Shown here: positions 1-10,935 of the stretch, in pieces
Layout: every line of letters starts with the position of its first letter
Numbering within the stretch: the first letter of the stretch is position 1
Assembly (NCBI GenBank): GCA_009760855.2
Contig: WPIO01000141.1
Coordinates: forward strand, 124,001-188,000
Direction: 5' to 3'
Source of the DNA: Cristatella mucedo
Lineage: Eukaryota > Bryozoa > Phylactolaemata > Cristatellidae
Length of the DNA: 64,000 nt
The notes under the pieces: model-generated
Database searches by the model: none
What the model was told of the DNA's origin: nothing
The model's input: the letters and a program-made list of their open reading frames with translations, nothing else
Translations under genes and position numbers: made by a program

Positions 1-3000
1 AGGTCTGACTCCCCAGATATTAAGGGCTCAGCCGAAGAGTGTTCAGCCTTCTTTACTGAAAAAATTGTGCACATTCGTGCCTCCATTTAGCCCCCTCCGA
101 CCAAAGCAATCGCCGTTCCTCAACCTGTGACCTTTCTTAAAAGGTTCTCTGACGTTTCTGCCTGTGATGTGGCTGCCTTAACAAGGTCTAGCAAAAAGAG
201 CTCGTCTCCTGAAGACCCTTTACCTTCATCTCTGTGGTCTTCACTTGCAGACCAACTTAGCCCAGCCATAAGCAATATTTTTAATGCTTCTTTGGGGAAA
301 GGGGTCGTCCCCAAGTCCTTCAAATCGGCAATCGTTAGACCTATTCTTAGAAAGCCTGGATTAGACACAGAGGTCCTAGCAAACTATCGTCCAGTTTCCC
401 TTCTTCCGTTCTTACCAAAGATTCTTGAAAAAATTGTTGCTAAGCAGCTAGTTAAACACATTAAAATTAATGGAATGTCAGATAGATTTCAATCAGGTTT
501 CAAGAGACAGCACTCTACTGAAACTGCTCTCCTCCGTGTTAACAATGACATTCTACGTGGAAACGACAACGGGAATGTCACTGCCTTAGCTCTGCTAGAT
601 CTGTCTGCTGCCTTTGACACCATTGATCACGAAGTTCTGCTTGAACGATTGAGATGAAAGATCAGTCTGGCAGACGAAGCACTGGCGAGGTTTGAATCCT
701 ACTTGTCTAATAATAATAATAATAATATTGCACTTGATAAAGCGCCCTCAGAGAACTTAATCTCTTTCTAGGCGCTTTACATTTGCTGCAAAGTGATACG
801 CAATAGAATAGTAAGTAAAATCATGCTTGAAAAACAAACAAAATGAATTACATGGTTAGGGGTTACATGCACTGGGTCAGCATGCAAATGTGGTTAGTGG
901 CAGCATGAACAGTGTCAGCACGCATAAGCACATCGAGGACGAATCACAAAGACCCACTAAATGCTGTCCTAAATAGGTATGTTTTTAAGTTTCTTTTAAA
1001 TGTGGTCAGTTCAGGGGATGTTCTGATGCAGGTCGGGAGGGAGTTCCAGGCTGTGGGAGCATACGAGCTAAATGCACGGTCTCCAAAGGATTTAAGGTTT
1101 GTACGAGGTATTTCTAGACTGTTGGATTCCGAAAAGCGAGTGGTACGATGCTTTGCCTGATGGGGTAGTATATCTGAAAGATAGGCTGGAGCCATAGAAT
1201 GAAGAGACCTAAAAGTGAGCGACAAAACCTTGAAGTCAATCCGTTGCTTGACTGGTAACCAGTGCAGGTCGGCGAGAAGTGGAGTAATGTGGCAACTGCG
1301 ACGCTCACGACAGACAAGCCTAGCTGCAGAGTTTTGCACCAGCTGCAATCGCCTGATCGCACATGCTGGTAGGCCAGTAAGCAGTGAGTTGAAGAAGTCG
1401 AGACGAGATGTCACGAATGCATGGACCAACTTGGACGTGGTATCCTTATCTAAACAAGCCCTAATTTTAGCAATGTTATGAAGCTGAAAATAGGCTGATT
1501 TGACTGTGGAGCTGATGTGGTCGTCTAACGAGAGGTCGCTTTGGAATATGACACCTAGATTTAGAGCTGATGCAACTGGAAATATGCTGGCAGAGCCAAT
1601 TGTGAAAGTCAGCCTTTCAATTTCTGAATAACACTAGGTTTGCCCATAACTAGTAAGTTAGTTTTATCATCGTTTAGTTTTAGAAAATTTGCTGCCATCA
1701 ATGATCGGATGTCATCAATGCATGCAGCAAGTGAGTTGAGAGAATTTGAGGTGCTCGAAGGCTGGAAGGGATCAAAGCAAAGGTACAACTGAGTGTCATC
1801 CGCATAGAAGTGAAAGCCTAGATTGTGCTTGGCAATCACATCAGCGAGAGGGAGAGTATAAACGGTGAAAAGGACCGGACCTAGCACAGAGCCCTGAGGT
1901 ACTCCATATTTTAGAGGTACTTCAGATGATCTTTGTCCATTCACGTCAACACTCTGGAGTCTCCCACTGAGATAGGACCTGAACCAATGCAGAGCAGTGC
2001 CAGTGATGCCCAGGCAAGATGAGAGGCGCTCTAGAAGTACTTTGTGATCGATAGTATCAAAAGCTGCCGAAAGATCGAGCAAAACAAGAAGAGACACTCT
2101 ACCCATGTCTGCATTCCTAAGTAGGTCGTTGTATACCCGAAGCAATGCTGACTCTGTGGAGTGTGTCTGATCGTGTTCAATCCGTGTCGTGTGGGGGTCA
2201 GGTCTCAGACATATGAAGGGTCACCTGTGGAGTCCCTCAAGGGTCTGTACTTGGTCCATTGCTGTTCTCCATTTATACACAACCTCTGGGAAAAGTGATT
2301 AAGGCCCATGAGATAGGATATCACTTCTATGCTGACGATACTCAATTGTATTTGTCATTTAATCCGTCGGAATCTGCTGCAGCAACTGAGAAACTGAATG
2401 CTTGCCTTGCCGATATTCGATCCTGGATGTCGGAAACCTTCCTGAAATAAAACGACGATAAAACCGAACTGCTTCTCATTGGACACCCTAAGCGTGTGGC
2501 TGTATTAAAAGGCTTTGCTGTTCTAATTGTTGATGCTATTGTGCGACCTTCACCACGTGCTCGTAATCTAGGTGTCGTGTTCGACAACTGCCTCAATTTC
2601 AAAAGCTTCATTCAGAAGACTGCCTCTACAGCTAGCCATCACATCTGATCCCTATCCAAGATTAGAAGCTGTCTCCCACAGTGGCTTGTAAAAAATTTAA
2701 CTAGCTCTTTAGTTCTGTCTCGGCTTGATCATTGCAATTCGCTTTTGGCTGGGCTACCAAAGAAAGCTATTATGCCACTACAGCGGACTATGAATATGGC
2801 TTCAAGGCTGGTCTTCAAGTCTCAGCGGTTTGACCACGTGTCTCCTTTGCTAAAATAGCTAGGATGGTTGCCGGTTGAGCAAAGGATACAGAGCAAAGTT
2901 CATACGCTGACCCACAAGGACCGCCACGGCCCAGCTCCTTCATACCTAGCTGAACTGCTGCATCAGTTTCAGCCTGTTCGCGCCCTCAGGTCCTGTGTGG

Positions 3001-3371
3001 ACAATAAATTAGCTGTCCCATTCCTCCGCTTAAAGACAGTTGGCGACAGAAGCTTTAGCTCTGCAGGTCCTAGACTGTGGAACTCGCTTCCACAATTCGT
3101 ACGGAACGACATCTACTCTTCAACTGCCGACTATGGCACATCCTTTTCAGTGGTCCTGAACTGATATTTCTATGCTAATCACTACCTCAACTGCTCTCCT
3201 AACTCTGCTAGTCTTCCCACTTTCTCTTTTTTGTGTGAGACGAAGTCTGTTGGCTACCGAATGCGTACCGAAAGCCGCTTAGGCTGTGAGTGGGCTATAC
3301 AAAACTCTCCTGCGTAACACCCACATGGTCTTTATGACTTTGTGGAGTTACTGACGGAGATACAAGATATA
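1..3371 (+). mobile_element. LINE-A copy 1 (non-LTR retrotransposon), interrupted by a LINE-B insertion
   Basis: This is the RT half of a CR1/L2-type ORF2, running off the left edge of the window. It reads as LINE-A over 1-708 and again over 2164-3371; the gap is an inserted LINE-B. RT blocks are visible in order: NYRPVSLLPF (about 382), QSGF...HSTETALL (about 495-530), DLSAAFDTIDHE (about 600), GVPQGSVLG (about 2232) and YADDTQLYL (about 2325). The carboxy region with RLWNSLPQF follows near 3070. The copy is dead: stops lie at 88-90, 655-657, 2448-2450, 2646-2648 and 2856-2858 relative to the cleaner copy at 24243-27266. The 3' end is the family's conserved tail (GTTACTGACGGAGATACA, about 3344-3362) without a long microsatellite. 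Family assignment is firm; the exact clade within CR1/L2 is inferred. Confidence 0.9.
709..2163 (-). mobile_element. LINE-B copy nested in LINE-A, 5'-truncated, with a 5-bp target-site duplication
   Basis: Read on the minus strand this is a 1455-bp LINE-B. It begins inside the RT (after HSTES), passes DLSAAFDTIDHK (about 2065), [10 protein letters not shown] (about 1895) and YADDTQLYL (about 1800), and continues to the carboxy ORF (1429-944, containing [13 protein letters not shown] and AWNSLPT). It ends with the 3' hairpin (about 738-775) and an (ATT)n tail at 709-723. The flanks are LINE-A on both sides. TGTCT is present at 704-708 and 2164-2168, and LINE-A reads through without loss if the insert is removed. 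A frameshift separates the two halves of the ORF. The carboxy ORF differs from the copy at 19377-20141 at only about two residues, so insertion was recent. Confidence 0.93.
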
Positions 3372-3439
3372 TTCTCAAGGAGTCCCACATAGCTATCTTT
3401 AAATGCATGCAGTTTCACAGATTTCCTACCGAAGCAACT

Positions 3440-3678
3440 TCAAAGAATATCGTGGCAGAAGCAGAAGCAGGGGTGCATCCAATACCAGTGACCATAAACT
3501 AAATCTGAAACGTAAGCTATAATGATTTCAACGTAAATACTTAGCAATTGGAAGACGAGCTTCTCTTCCTCTCGCAGCTTCCTTTGCAGCTCCCGCAGTA
3601 ATCGCAGTCGTTGCTGGACGCGAGCCGTCGGTATCTGAATGTTATCTTGATTGCCATCGTGTTCTCGCTTCAGTTTTT
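3440..3678 (-). CDS. TRIM-like gene 1, predicted last exon (coiled-coil tail)
   Basis: On the minus strand a TTTCAG acceptor at about 3684-3679 opens a 239-nt exon ending in TGA at 3442-3440. It starts with two bases that complete the phase-1 codon left by exon 1 at 17414. It encodes about 78 residues: an acidic/polar lead (HDGNQD), then an amphipathic Arg/Leu/Glu stretch (QQRLRLLRELQRKLREEEKL), then a hydrophobic end. The same exon occurs at 46942-46779 in the second gene copy, with an in-frame one-codon difference in the Glu run, as expected for sequence under coding constraint. Relative to that copy the stop is lost and the protein runs 25 residues further. Direct splicing to exon 1 is inferred; extra exons inside the 13.7-kb intron cannot be excluded. 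Confidence 0.68.
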
Positions 3679-3734
3679 CTGAAACCAGATACTAATGATA
3701 GATGGAACTCAGATCACGGACGAGTAACAGATGC

Positions 3735-4390
3735 CTGAAATGAGTGACCACGTCTAAATAAGTCGAAGCACTCGTGACATCCCGTCTCGACATCTGTAGC
3801 TCACTGCTTGCTGGTCTACCGGCCTGTACAATCAGACGCTTACAGTTGGTGCAGAACTCTGCAGCTAGGCTCAAAAGTCGCGAGCATCACAACTTCCTTA
3901 TCACACAAATACTTGCCAGCCTGCACTGGCTTCCAAACAAGCAGCGCACGGGCTCTAAGATTATGTCACTTCCTTTTAGGTCCCTTCATTTTCTGGCTCT
4001 AGCCTACCTAAGAAAACTACGCCCCCACCGATCAAAGAATCGAAAAACCCACTGTTCCATGTTAAATCGCTAAGCCCTAGCTCATACGAACCTCAAGACC
4101 ATTGGAGACCATGCCTTTAGCTTTTGTACTTGTAAAGCATGAAACTCATCACCGATTCACGTCACGACGTCCCCTGATATGACGACATTTACAAAATTTG
4201 GCAGGTCTTAGTGATTCGTCTTTCGTGTGCATGTACCTGCTTACAGAATCTCTGCAGTTTGTGAATGTAACAACCAAACATTTAGTGACGATTTATATGC
4301 AGCATCTGTAAATTTTCTAGAAGGAGATTCAGTTATCCGAAGACCCTATACAAATGTATTTTTATTATTATGTTATTATTATTATTAGAT
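3735..4390 (+). mobile_element. Old LINE-B 3' fragment
   Basis: Translation at 3774-4073 gives the LINE-B carboxy region (TSRLD..., [40 protein letters not shown]). It is diverged, with stops afterwards. A residual (ATT)n tract at about 4361-4387 is probably the tail, with the hairpin decayed. The fragment sits in the intron of TRIM-like gene 1, just upstream (in gene orientation) of its last exon. The second gene copy lacks it at the corresponding place. Confidence 0.8.
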
Positions 4391-4439
4391 GTGAAAGAAA
4401 AATGCTTGTTGTAAGACTAAAAGGATCAGTAGTTATTTT

Positions 4440-5830
4440 TGCGCTTGGATTCGAGAGACTAGGTTAGGTAAGGTTTAATTCTGGTTGGAAAGGGGTTGGG
4501 CACTTAATTACTGCTGATGTCTGACTGCTGATGTGATCTTCCTGCCGCATCTTTGAAGCTAAATACAGTTTTGATATGCAGATTTATATCCACGGACGCT
4601 AAATCACGGAGTCGTAATTGCACGGAAATCAAAGATTTTAAACCTTAAAATTACATAAGACATCCTTTAAAGCCGTCAGAATAATATTTCTATTGGAACA
4701 GAATATTCTGTAAGACACGTCTTCAGCTGGTGATTCCGAAGGCTACTCTTTGTTAGACGTCATCGCCCCGGAGGCCATGTTTCAGCATGTCAGTTGAAAA
4801 GCAAGCTATGTGCCTCTCATAGCCCATCTTGGTCTGGTCGAACCGAAAGTGCCGACCAAACAGCACAAGTATTAATAGAGAGCTTGAACTAGCTAGATAC
4901 AGCTAGCGCAGTCTTAGTACTCGTTTTTTTATGACAGATGTGAGCAAGTTCTGTTTGCGAAGATCAACTGCCAGCCTACATTCATAATGGTAAACGCAAT
5001 TCCATAAAATGTTAGGCACAGAAGTACCAGTGCATATATTTTGCTCTGACAGGAATTAGCGTCACAAATGAACTGAAAAAGGCTGCCAAAGTAAGTTTCT
5101 ATCCAGCTAATCCCGTTCACGATAAACCAAGTAGCCACCAAGCGAAGACAATTATAAACAGAGAATCTTAATAAAACTCTAATCTCGGCAATCTGTGTAG
5201 TTTAAACACCGGCTTTAGTCATATTTATGCTAATCTCCTACGACCAAGAATACTGGTATCCTAATAGTATTCACCATGTTTAGCGCCGTAAGAGAAATTG
5301 ATCTACATGGAGGCGTAGCTGCCATGCAGCAAGGCTTGAGTCCCACGACCTTGGTCGTTAAACGACAAGCACCTAACTTTTGGGAAAAACAGGGTGCAGA
5401 CCAGGCATCTAGCCATGCCATTGCCTGGCTAGGCCAGAGCCAGGCTTTAAATTTGCATAGAGCCTTTAAATTTGCCTGTACCAAGCTGGTAGGCCTAAGA
5501 TCTGAGCCGTCTTGCTGGGTCTGGATATAGGTCGATTTGGAAAGCTGGCTACATGCCTGGTGCATACACTGGTCAAGTTAAAGTGCTATTTTATAGTGCC
5601 AAGTTAGATCAAACAAGTTAAAATTTCCCAGATAATACTGGTAAATATAGTATATATTAACATAGCCCAGTCAAAGAACGTATCTCTTCTAGAGTCTTAA
5701 CACGTGCTTTAGAAAGACTGATCCAATTATTCGTAGTTCCTGGATTGCAACGGCTAGGAAACAATGATGTAAGAATCTAATATTAGGTAGAAACATGCCG
5801 ACATAGTGTAATTACAATCCCGCCAAAATT
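4440..5830. repeat. Duplicated non-coding block, copy 1 (partner at 46960-48140)
   Basis: Several stretches align in the same order and orientation with the block next to TRIM-like gene 2. Examples are ATATCCACGGACGCTAAAT (4588-4606 and 47220-47238), the segment around CAGCTGGTGATTCCGAAGG (4723 versus 47350), ATGCCAGCCTTCATTTGTA-like sequence (about 4975 versus 47610), the CACTGGTCAAGT block (5569 versus 47763) and TCTAATATTAG...GCCGACATA (about 5777 versus 48097). About 380 bp at 5180-5560 has no clear partner. A minus-strand ORF at 5141-4929 encodes two hydrophobic segments but is not open in the partner, so it is not called a gene. Confidence 0.75.
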
Positions 5831-6090
5831 ATGGCGGCAATAGTGAGCTAAGCAGGTCGGCTTCCTTGGTCGTTTTTAATCTCGGAAGAGGCTCGTCATA
5901 AGTCAGGTATTCCTATTCCTACTAGTACATAGCTGGCCGAGCCGTAGGGAAGGTCGAGGTCGAGTTTAATTCCTTTCATGGCTTTCCCGGTCGCAAATTC
6001 ATGGCCGATCTAACTTTCTCGTGGAATTAATCTTTGAACTCGGGGATTTCCGAGTTCTTGGCGGTTGAGGACAACGCGCCACCGGATTTT
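5830..6090. other. No feature recognised
   Basis: No coding or repeat signal was recognised in these 260 bases between the duplicated block and the decayed element C. Confidence 0.4.
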
Positions 6091-6435
6091 TGGGTTCGTT
6101 CGAGACGAGACTATCCCGCAAGCATGCGATTGGGGCATCGGATCAGCTGCCGGTTCGCACTGCTCCGATATTTTTGACGGACGGTTCTAGCTTTCAACCT
6201 CAGATTGATGCTACCTCCCTGGCGTCTATGCAAGCTCCCTCCCGAGCTGGGAAGTACTTGGCAGCTGCCGCCAGGTCAGCCGGTGGGGCCCCCAGGTGCA
6301 GTGCCAGCGATGTCGCTTAGAGCGACCGGCCCACGAGTACTAGAAGTTTTGATCCTGGAGTCCGTGGCTGCTGCGGATGTCGTCGCCAAGCTTCGGGAAA
6401 ACTTTCCAGAAGACTTAGACGGCAGGGCCTACACA

Positions 6436-6657
6436 ATGTAATTTAATGTAGTGTAACATATTTAATTTAATGTATCTCTGTAACTCAAAAAAGTCATAAA
6501 GACCATGTGGGTGCCCACTCACAGCCTAAGCGGCTTTCGGTACGCATTTGGTAGCCAACAGACTTCATCTCATGCAACAAAGAGAAAGTGGCAAGCATAG
6601 CAGAGTCAGGAGAGCAGTTGAGGTAGTGAGTAACATGGAAGTAGCTGCTCAGGACCC
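6436..6657 (-). mobile_element. LINE-A 3' end fragment
   Basis: The sequence starts with a degenerate (TGTAA)n tail, then the reverse complement of the conserved LINE-A 3' end (GTCATAAAGACCATGTGGGT at about 6494), and reaches the terminal ORF codons (about 6520-6657). It is inserted in, or has replaced part of, element C. Confidence 0.88.
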
Positions 6658-6721
6658 AATGAGACCCACTGGCTGGCTTTATTGCTTAGTGAAGCACGGT
6701 ACTGAGGACGTGCCCTCACCT

Positions 6722-6785
6722 GCATTTGTAATGTAATGCAATGTATCTCCGTCTGTAACTCCACAAAGTCATAAAGACCATGCAG
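6722..6785 (-). mobile_element. Very short LINE-A 3' tail
   Basis: About 60 bp matching only the last part of LINE-A (TGTAATGTAATGCAATGTAT, then the ACTCCACAAAGTCATAAAGA region). It is an extremely 5'-truncated copy, or a remnant of the neighbouring fragment separated by a 65-bp insertion. Confidence 0.75.
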
Positions 6786-7481
6786 GTGAAGAACTGCTTC
6801 TTGGCGGTTCCGTGCCGACGGCCGCAGATGACCACCTTCGAGTATTCGTCGCTATCCTATTTCTAGAGGAAGAGGAGTGCACTGGCATCTACAGGCCGTT
6901 GGCGAGGTCATAGCAGTGGTCATGCCAAGGATCATAGAATTTTCACTGTTCGCTGGAACGAATAGGATTGTCTCGCTTCGTCCTACGAAGAACGGTTCAT
7001 CTACCATAACGGTAGATGCTGACCACTTGCTTTTCTGCCGAGGGCAATTACCAAGCTGCATCCTGTGAGGTGGCGTATGTAGCCAAGGATTGTATGTGTG
7101 GTATATTCAGGTGCTACTGCTGCAAAATGACGGGGAACTAATCTGGCTTGTTCCGGAGCTCATGAAGTGCAACCGATGTGGGCTAGAAAACCACTACAGA
7201 CGTATTTGCCCCAGGCATAAGAGTCGGCGAGCGGCTGGAGCGACCGTCACTGCCCCAAACTCACGTTTTCACTGATGGAAAGGTGCTGGTAATCAATCGC
7301 CCCAGCCCAATCCGATGGCCTTTTTCGACAGAGCACTGTGGTACTGGGTCCAGGCAGCAGGCAGTTCTGGCGGTCGGGTATCTTCCTATCGCGGTCGAAG
7401 CCAGGTCAGATGCAGTTTGGCAGAGCCTTGATTCTTCACTCCTGGTCATCTCGCGTGTGACCACATCTTTAGACTCGGCTT

Positions 7482-7660
7482 CGGTGAGCCGTGATTGCAC
7501 ACTAGGTAAGGCGGTTGCTTACACGACCTCGGTCCCGAGGTCGTGGTTCGATTCCTGCGGTGGGCGATCTTTTATCGCCACTGCAAGCAGTGGTGAAAGC
7601 CGTAAAGGCAATTCTGTCGCTAAACAAAAAGAGGCTGTTTAATTAGCTAGGATTTTTTAT
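7482..7660 (+). mobile_element. SINE-1 copy (tRNA-derived)
   Basis: A tRNA-like head with an A-box-like CACTAGGTAAGGCGG (about 7499-7513) and a B-box-like GTGGTTCGATTCC (about 7543-7555) is followed by a family-specific body (GGGCGATC...TATCGCCACTGCAAG, GAAAGCCGTAAAGGC) and tail (AAAGAGGCTGTTTAATTAGC). The same order is seen at 20743-20930 (+), 44749-44924 (-) and 62950-63116 (-). It lies inside element C. Confidence 0.85.
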
Positions 7661-10137
7661 GCCTGGATCTACCTGAGGTAAGCCTAGTGCAGGGTGGCGT
7701 TTAATCACTTCAGCTCTCATGTAATCGACTGCGTGCTAGTCCCCACGTGGTTTCATTACGGGCGTCGTTTACTAGCTGCTTAACTGCTCTGTCTGGAGTA
7801 GTCTCCTCAGCGAGGGCGACCAGTAGTCAACAGACTCCACCAATGGTGAGTCATAGTTGGCCTGTTCATTGCTGATGAACACCTCAGCTCCGGGCTTTCT
7901 TCCGACATTATCATCTGATAATACCTCCCATCTATCACTTCTTTCGTACTTGAAATTGTCACCACCGACATCTTCACCAGTGTCGCCTGCTATCGACCAC
8001 GCCGACCTACTATCTTCAAGCTCAGTGCAAGATCTCTGCCCTCCGATGAGACGGTTCCGGAAGTACAGTATCACAAACTAGGATTTGAAATTACAAACGT
8101 CAGCTAGCGATTGCCAAGACTTCGCCTGGACTAAGAGAAACCGTAGCCAGAAGCAAATCACCATGTAACTGTCTGTGCTTAGCCAGAGCGTACAGGTGAC
8201 AGCTTCCTATTCCGTTATAGGAGTGTCACCGGATGTACATCTTTTCGGCATCTCCGGCTCTTAGCTGATCCAACACTCGGTGATAGGGGCACACGCCCAT
8301 CTTAGGGAAAGTCGGGTGCCGTCTTTCATTGCTCAAGGTACTCGGTGCACTTCTAGTGTCATCCCGAGGTGACTCATTAACTTATAGACGTGATGTCGAC
8401 AATGGCCAGGTGGGGGCCAGCTGGGCCGCGTGTTCCGGAGTGTGGATGAACAGGGGTGGGCAGATCATGCTACGGTTCTCTGAGCATGAACTGGCCTTAC
8501 ACCAGGGTCCGGCGAATAAAACGTCATCGCCTGTAATATATTCACCTCCGAGCACTGGTACCGGATTGCAAGCTGATAGCTGTCGTCCTCAACGCCTGCC
8601 TGCAATTTCGCGACTTCCCTCACTCGTAGAAGGTTGGTTTGATGATCCTACTGCTCAAGATTGGAGCCCCCGCACAGCTGGGGCATTTTAGGCCGATCGC
8701 ATTCCTGTCGATGCTTTTCAAGCTCGTGCCGTTGAATTTGGTGGCTACTATTGTTGGCCACAGTTGGCTTGGAGTTGCTGGCTTTCTACGAAGCAGAAGG
8801 GCTTTCAGGCAGGTGCTAGAAGCTGCCTCGAACAGTCCTTCCTTGTAGAAACAGTCTTTACTATGGCCAAAGACAATCAGAAATACAGCCTCTCGTTATG
8901 CACGGCATTCCTGTACCTAACTAATCTTTCGGGATGTTTCTGAACTTGACACTAATAAGCAACCTACGAAGCGTGGGGCAGCCAGGACGTCTGTGGGTTG
9001 GTAGAGCAGTTATGCACCGATGCGTCCGCGGCGCTCTGAGTGCGAGACCCAGATCTCATGCCATTTCATGCGACTGCAGGCGTTCTGCAGGGTGATCCAC
9101 TGCCGCCCATTCTGTTTGGTATGACCAATGAGACGATTTTTCGAACGATCCTGGGACGTGAAGCCTCAGGCGTCCAGACCAGTAATTCGTGCCTCAACCT
9201 TTTTCAGTCTCACTGACGACCTAGTCGTATTCGCTTCCTCAGGGCATGGGATGCATGTGCTGGTCACAGGAGTGGTGGAGGCAGCTGACATTCCCTGCTT
9301 ATGTAGAGGTTCCGAGAAATGCTACTCCATCAGCCCACTTGTTAAGCGACACGTGACCTTATGCTTATTTCTGAATGGTGCTGATGTCTCCAGCCTGGCC
9401 AACATTGATGGCGTGGTCTACCAATTTGCACTATAAAGCCTTGGTTACCCAAGTTTGGACATTGAGAAAGCGTACCAATCCCTTGCGAGTGATATCAAAG
9501 CACTGCGCCTGCGGACGTTCCTGCTTACCAGGCTTGGTTACCAATGCCGGGCGAGGACGGTTCTGGATTAGCCGCTTTTGCCTACCAAGTCTGCTGCCAT
9601 AGACGCTCCAGCCGAGAAACGCTTGTTTCTTTCACCAGCATTCTTCCGTCTGATTTGTGTTCCCTCCTCAGACGGCGGGCCACTGGACATGTTGTGACTA
9701 CGGAAGACCGTATTAATACTTCAGCCATCCAGAACTGCTGGATGCTCTTCTGCCCGGTGTCCAGAGTGTTCTGGGAACAAGATCGTGCCTTTATCTGGTG
9801 GTGAGCAACGGGTGCATTGGTTCCTATCGTTGATAGCAGTGTTCGCTATTCCTCCACAGTGCTTCGCTCAAAGTCGTGCCCACCAGAAACTGCGATGGCT
9901 CCAGATCTACGTGGGCAACGCACAGAAGTGCCTTCATTAGCTGCACTGTCGAGCGAAGCTCTCTGGAGCTGTAAATCTCGCTGCGATGACGTCCTGGCAG
10001 ACGTCAGCTTCAAGCTTCAGGGAGTGGTTCCACTTTTACACAGCTTACAGAGGCCGGCTCCTGGAGATAAGTAGGCTGCCAAGCTCTAACAGACCAAAGC
10101 GTCGACACTCTCCATACCACCGACCGCTTTGGCGAGC

Positions 10138-10282
10138 ACATGCTGGTTTAGCCCTGTGGTTAAGGTACTTGCTCCGACCAAGGTCTAGCCGAAGTCAAGG
10201 GCTCAAGCCGCGTGTCGTGTGTGAAGCGCCTGAATCGAGATTTAGTTCTCTTAGGTTGCTGTACAAATGAATGATTTTTATT
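10138..10282 (+). mobile_element. SINE-2 copy: tRNA-like head plus LINE-B-type 3' tail
   Basis: The head GTTTAGCCCTGTGGTTAAGG resembles an A box and AAGGGCTCAAGCC a diverged B box. The body ends with TGTGAAGCGCCTGAAT, then a TTAGTTCTCTTAGG...GCT arm and ACAAATGAAT. The tail matches the LINE-B 3' hairpin. The sister copy at 41818-41960 is less decayed. Confidence 0.8.
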
Positions 10283-10935
10283 CTTTCTCGCCGACCTCGG
10301 GGTGTAATTCAAGACCCGGCGCTTCGTTCTCTGCGCCCGCCTGATGCTGCTCCATCAGGTGTGCTCGGAGACCGAAGTTGGCCAAGCGGTGACCGACCTC
10401 GTGTCCACGAGGTCGGTCACCGCTTTGAGGCTAAGGAGTCAGCCGCACCTTGTCCCTACCCAGCAGAAAGGGAGACCCTGCTGCACATGATCTCAGTGTA
10501 TCACCCTATAATGCCTGTCATTAGGGTCAGCCGTGACCTGGTCCTAAATCGTCTTTTTAATGCCCTGCCGGAACACCTGATGAAGTGGCAGATGATTTAT
10601 AGGTGAGCGGTGGCAAACTACAACTTCCGAGACAATGAGTCAGAACCTCGTGGTTGACAATGGGACAGCGGCACTTAATAGTGATATTTCCGTTCTGTTC
10701 GACAACTAAGATGACGCGCTAAGTTATGCCACTAATCTTAAGGTCGTATGCAGGAATCGGCCATGACTCTGGGACCAAGCAGCGAACGCCAACCTCCTTG
10801 TTGCTGTTCGTCGCAGATGGTCTTGGGTCAAGGTACGATGGCAACCAACGACGCCACGATGCACTCTGTTTCAAGTCAGCATTCCTGAGGCTATTCCTGA
10901 AGGAGAAAGGCACTCTAACTGCACTTGTGTAGTAT
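10283..10935. other. Unassigned; contains a perfect 19-bp-arm palindrome
   Basis: Apart from the palindrome at 10385-10424 no family was recognised. A short open stretch to 10606 (ISVYHPIMPVIRVSRDLVLNRLF region) may be the end of a transposon protein, but it matches nothing I can name. Confidence 0.4.
10385..10424. repeat. Perfect inverted repeat, 19-bp arms, 2-bp spacer
   Basis: The left arm AGCGGTGACCGACCTCGTG (10385-10403) is exactly complementary to 10406-10424, with spacer TC. The core ACCGACCTCG / CGAGGTCGGT resembles the anticodon-arm region of SINE-1 heads (compare 7518-7541), so it may be a rearranged SINE fragment. Confidence 0.95.

Larger units (their letters stand above)
6090..10000 (+). 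mobile_element. Element C: heavily decayed retroelement with CCHC knuckle and RT motifs
   Basis: Only fragments of coding potential remain, spread over several frames. At 6090-6440 there is an Ala/Pro-rich piece, perhaps the N-terminus of a gag-like ORF. At about 7165-7215 a perfect CX2CX4HX4C zinc knuckle is seen (CNRCGLENHYRRIC). At about 8670-8740 an RT block 0-1-like stretch GHFRPIAFLSMLFKL occurs. At 9079-9123 GVLQGDPLPPILFGM occurs, and at 9206-9241 SLTDDLVVFASS, the catalytic D-D pair region. About 9430-9540 reads as a carboxy continuation (DIEKAYQSLASDIKALRLR). The GVxQGDP and DDLVVFA motifs differ from LINE-A and LINE-B ([14 protein letters not shown]). The copy is interrupted by LINE-A tails and a SINE-1. 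A knuckle followed by an RT with these motifs could be an R2- or R4-like clade, but that is uncertain. Confidence 0.6.

Noticed and set aside
4929-5141. Minus-strand ORF with two hydrophobic segments as a TRIM C-terminal membrane exon
   Set aside because: The phase does not fit exon 1 (splicing at the nearby ACACAG would hit a stop), and the equivalent frame is closed in the duplicated block at about 47560-47700.
5276-5530. Open stretch with the palindrome-like GCCTGGCTAGGCCAGAGCCAGGC region
   Set aside because: No partner in the duplicated block and no recognisable protein; possibly an old SINE but the match was too weak to name.
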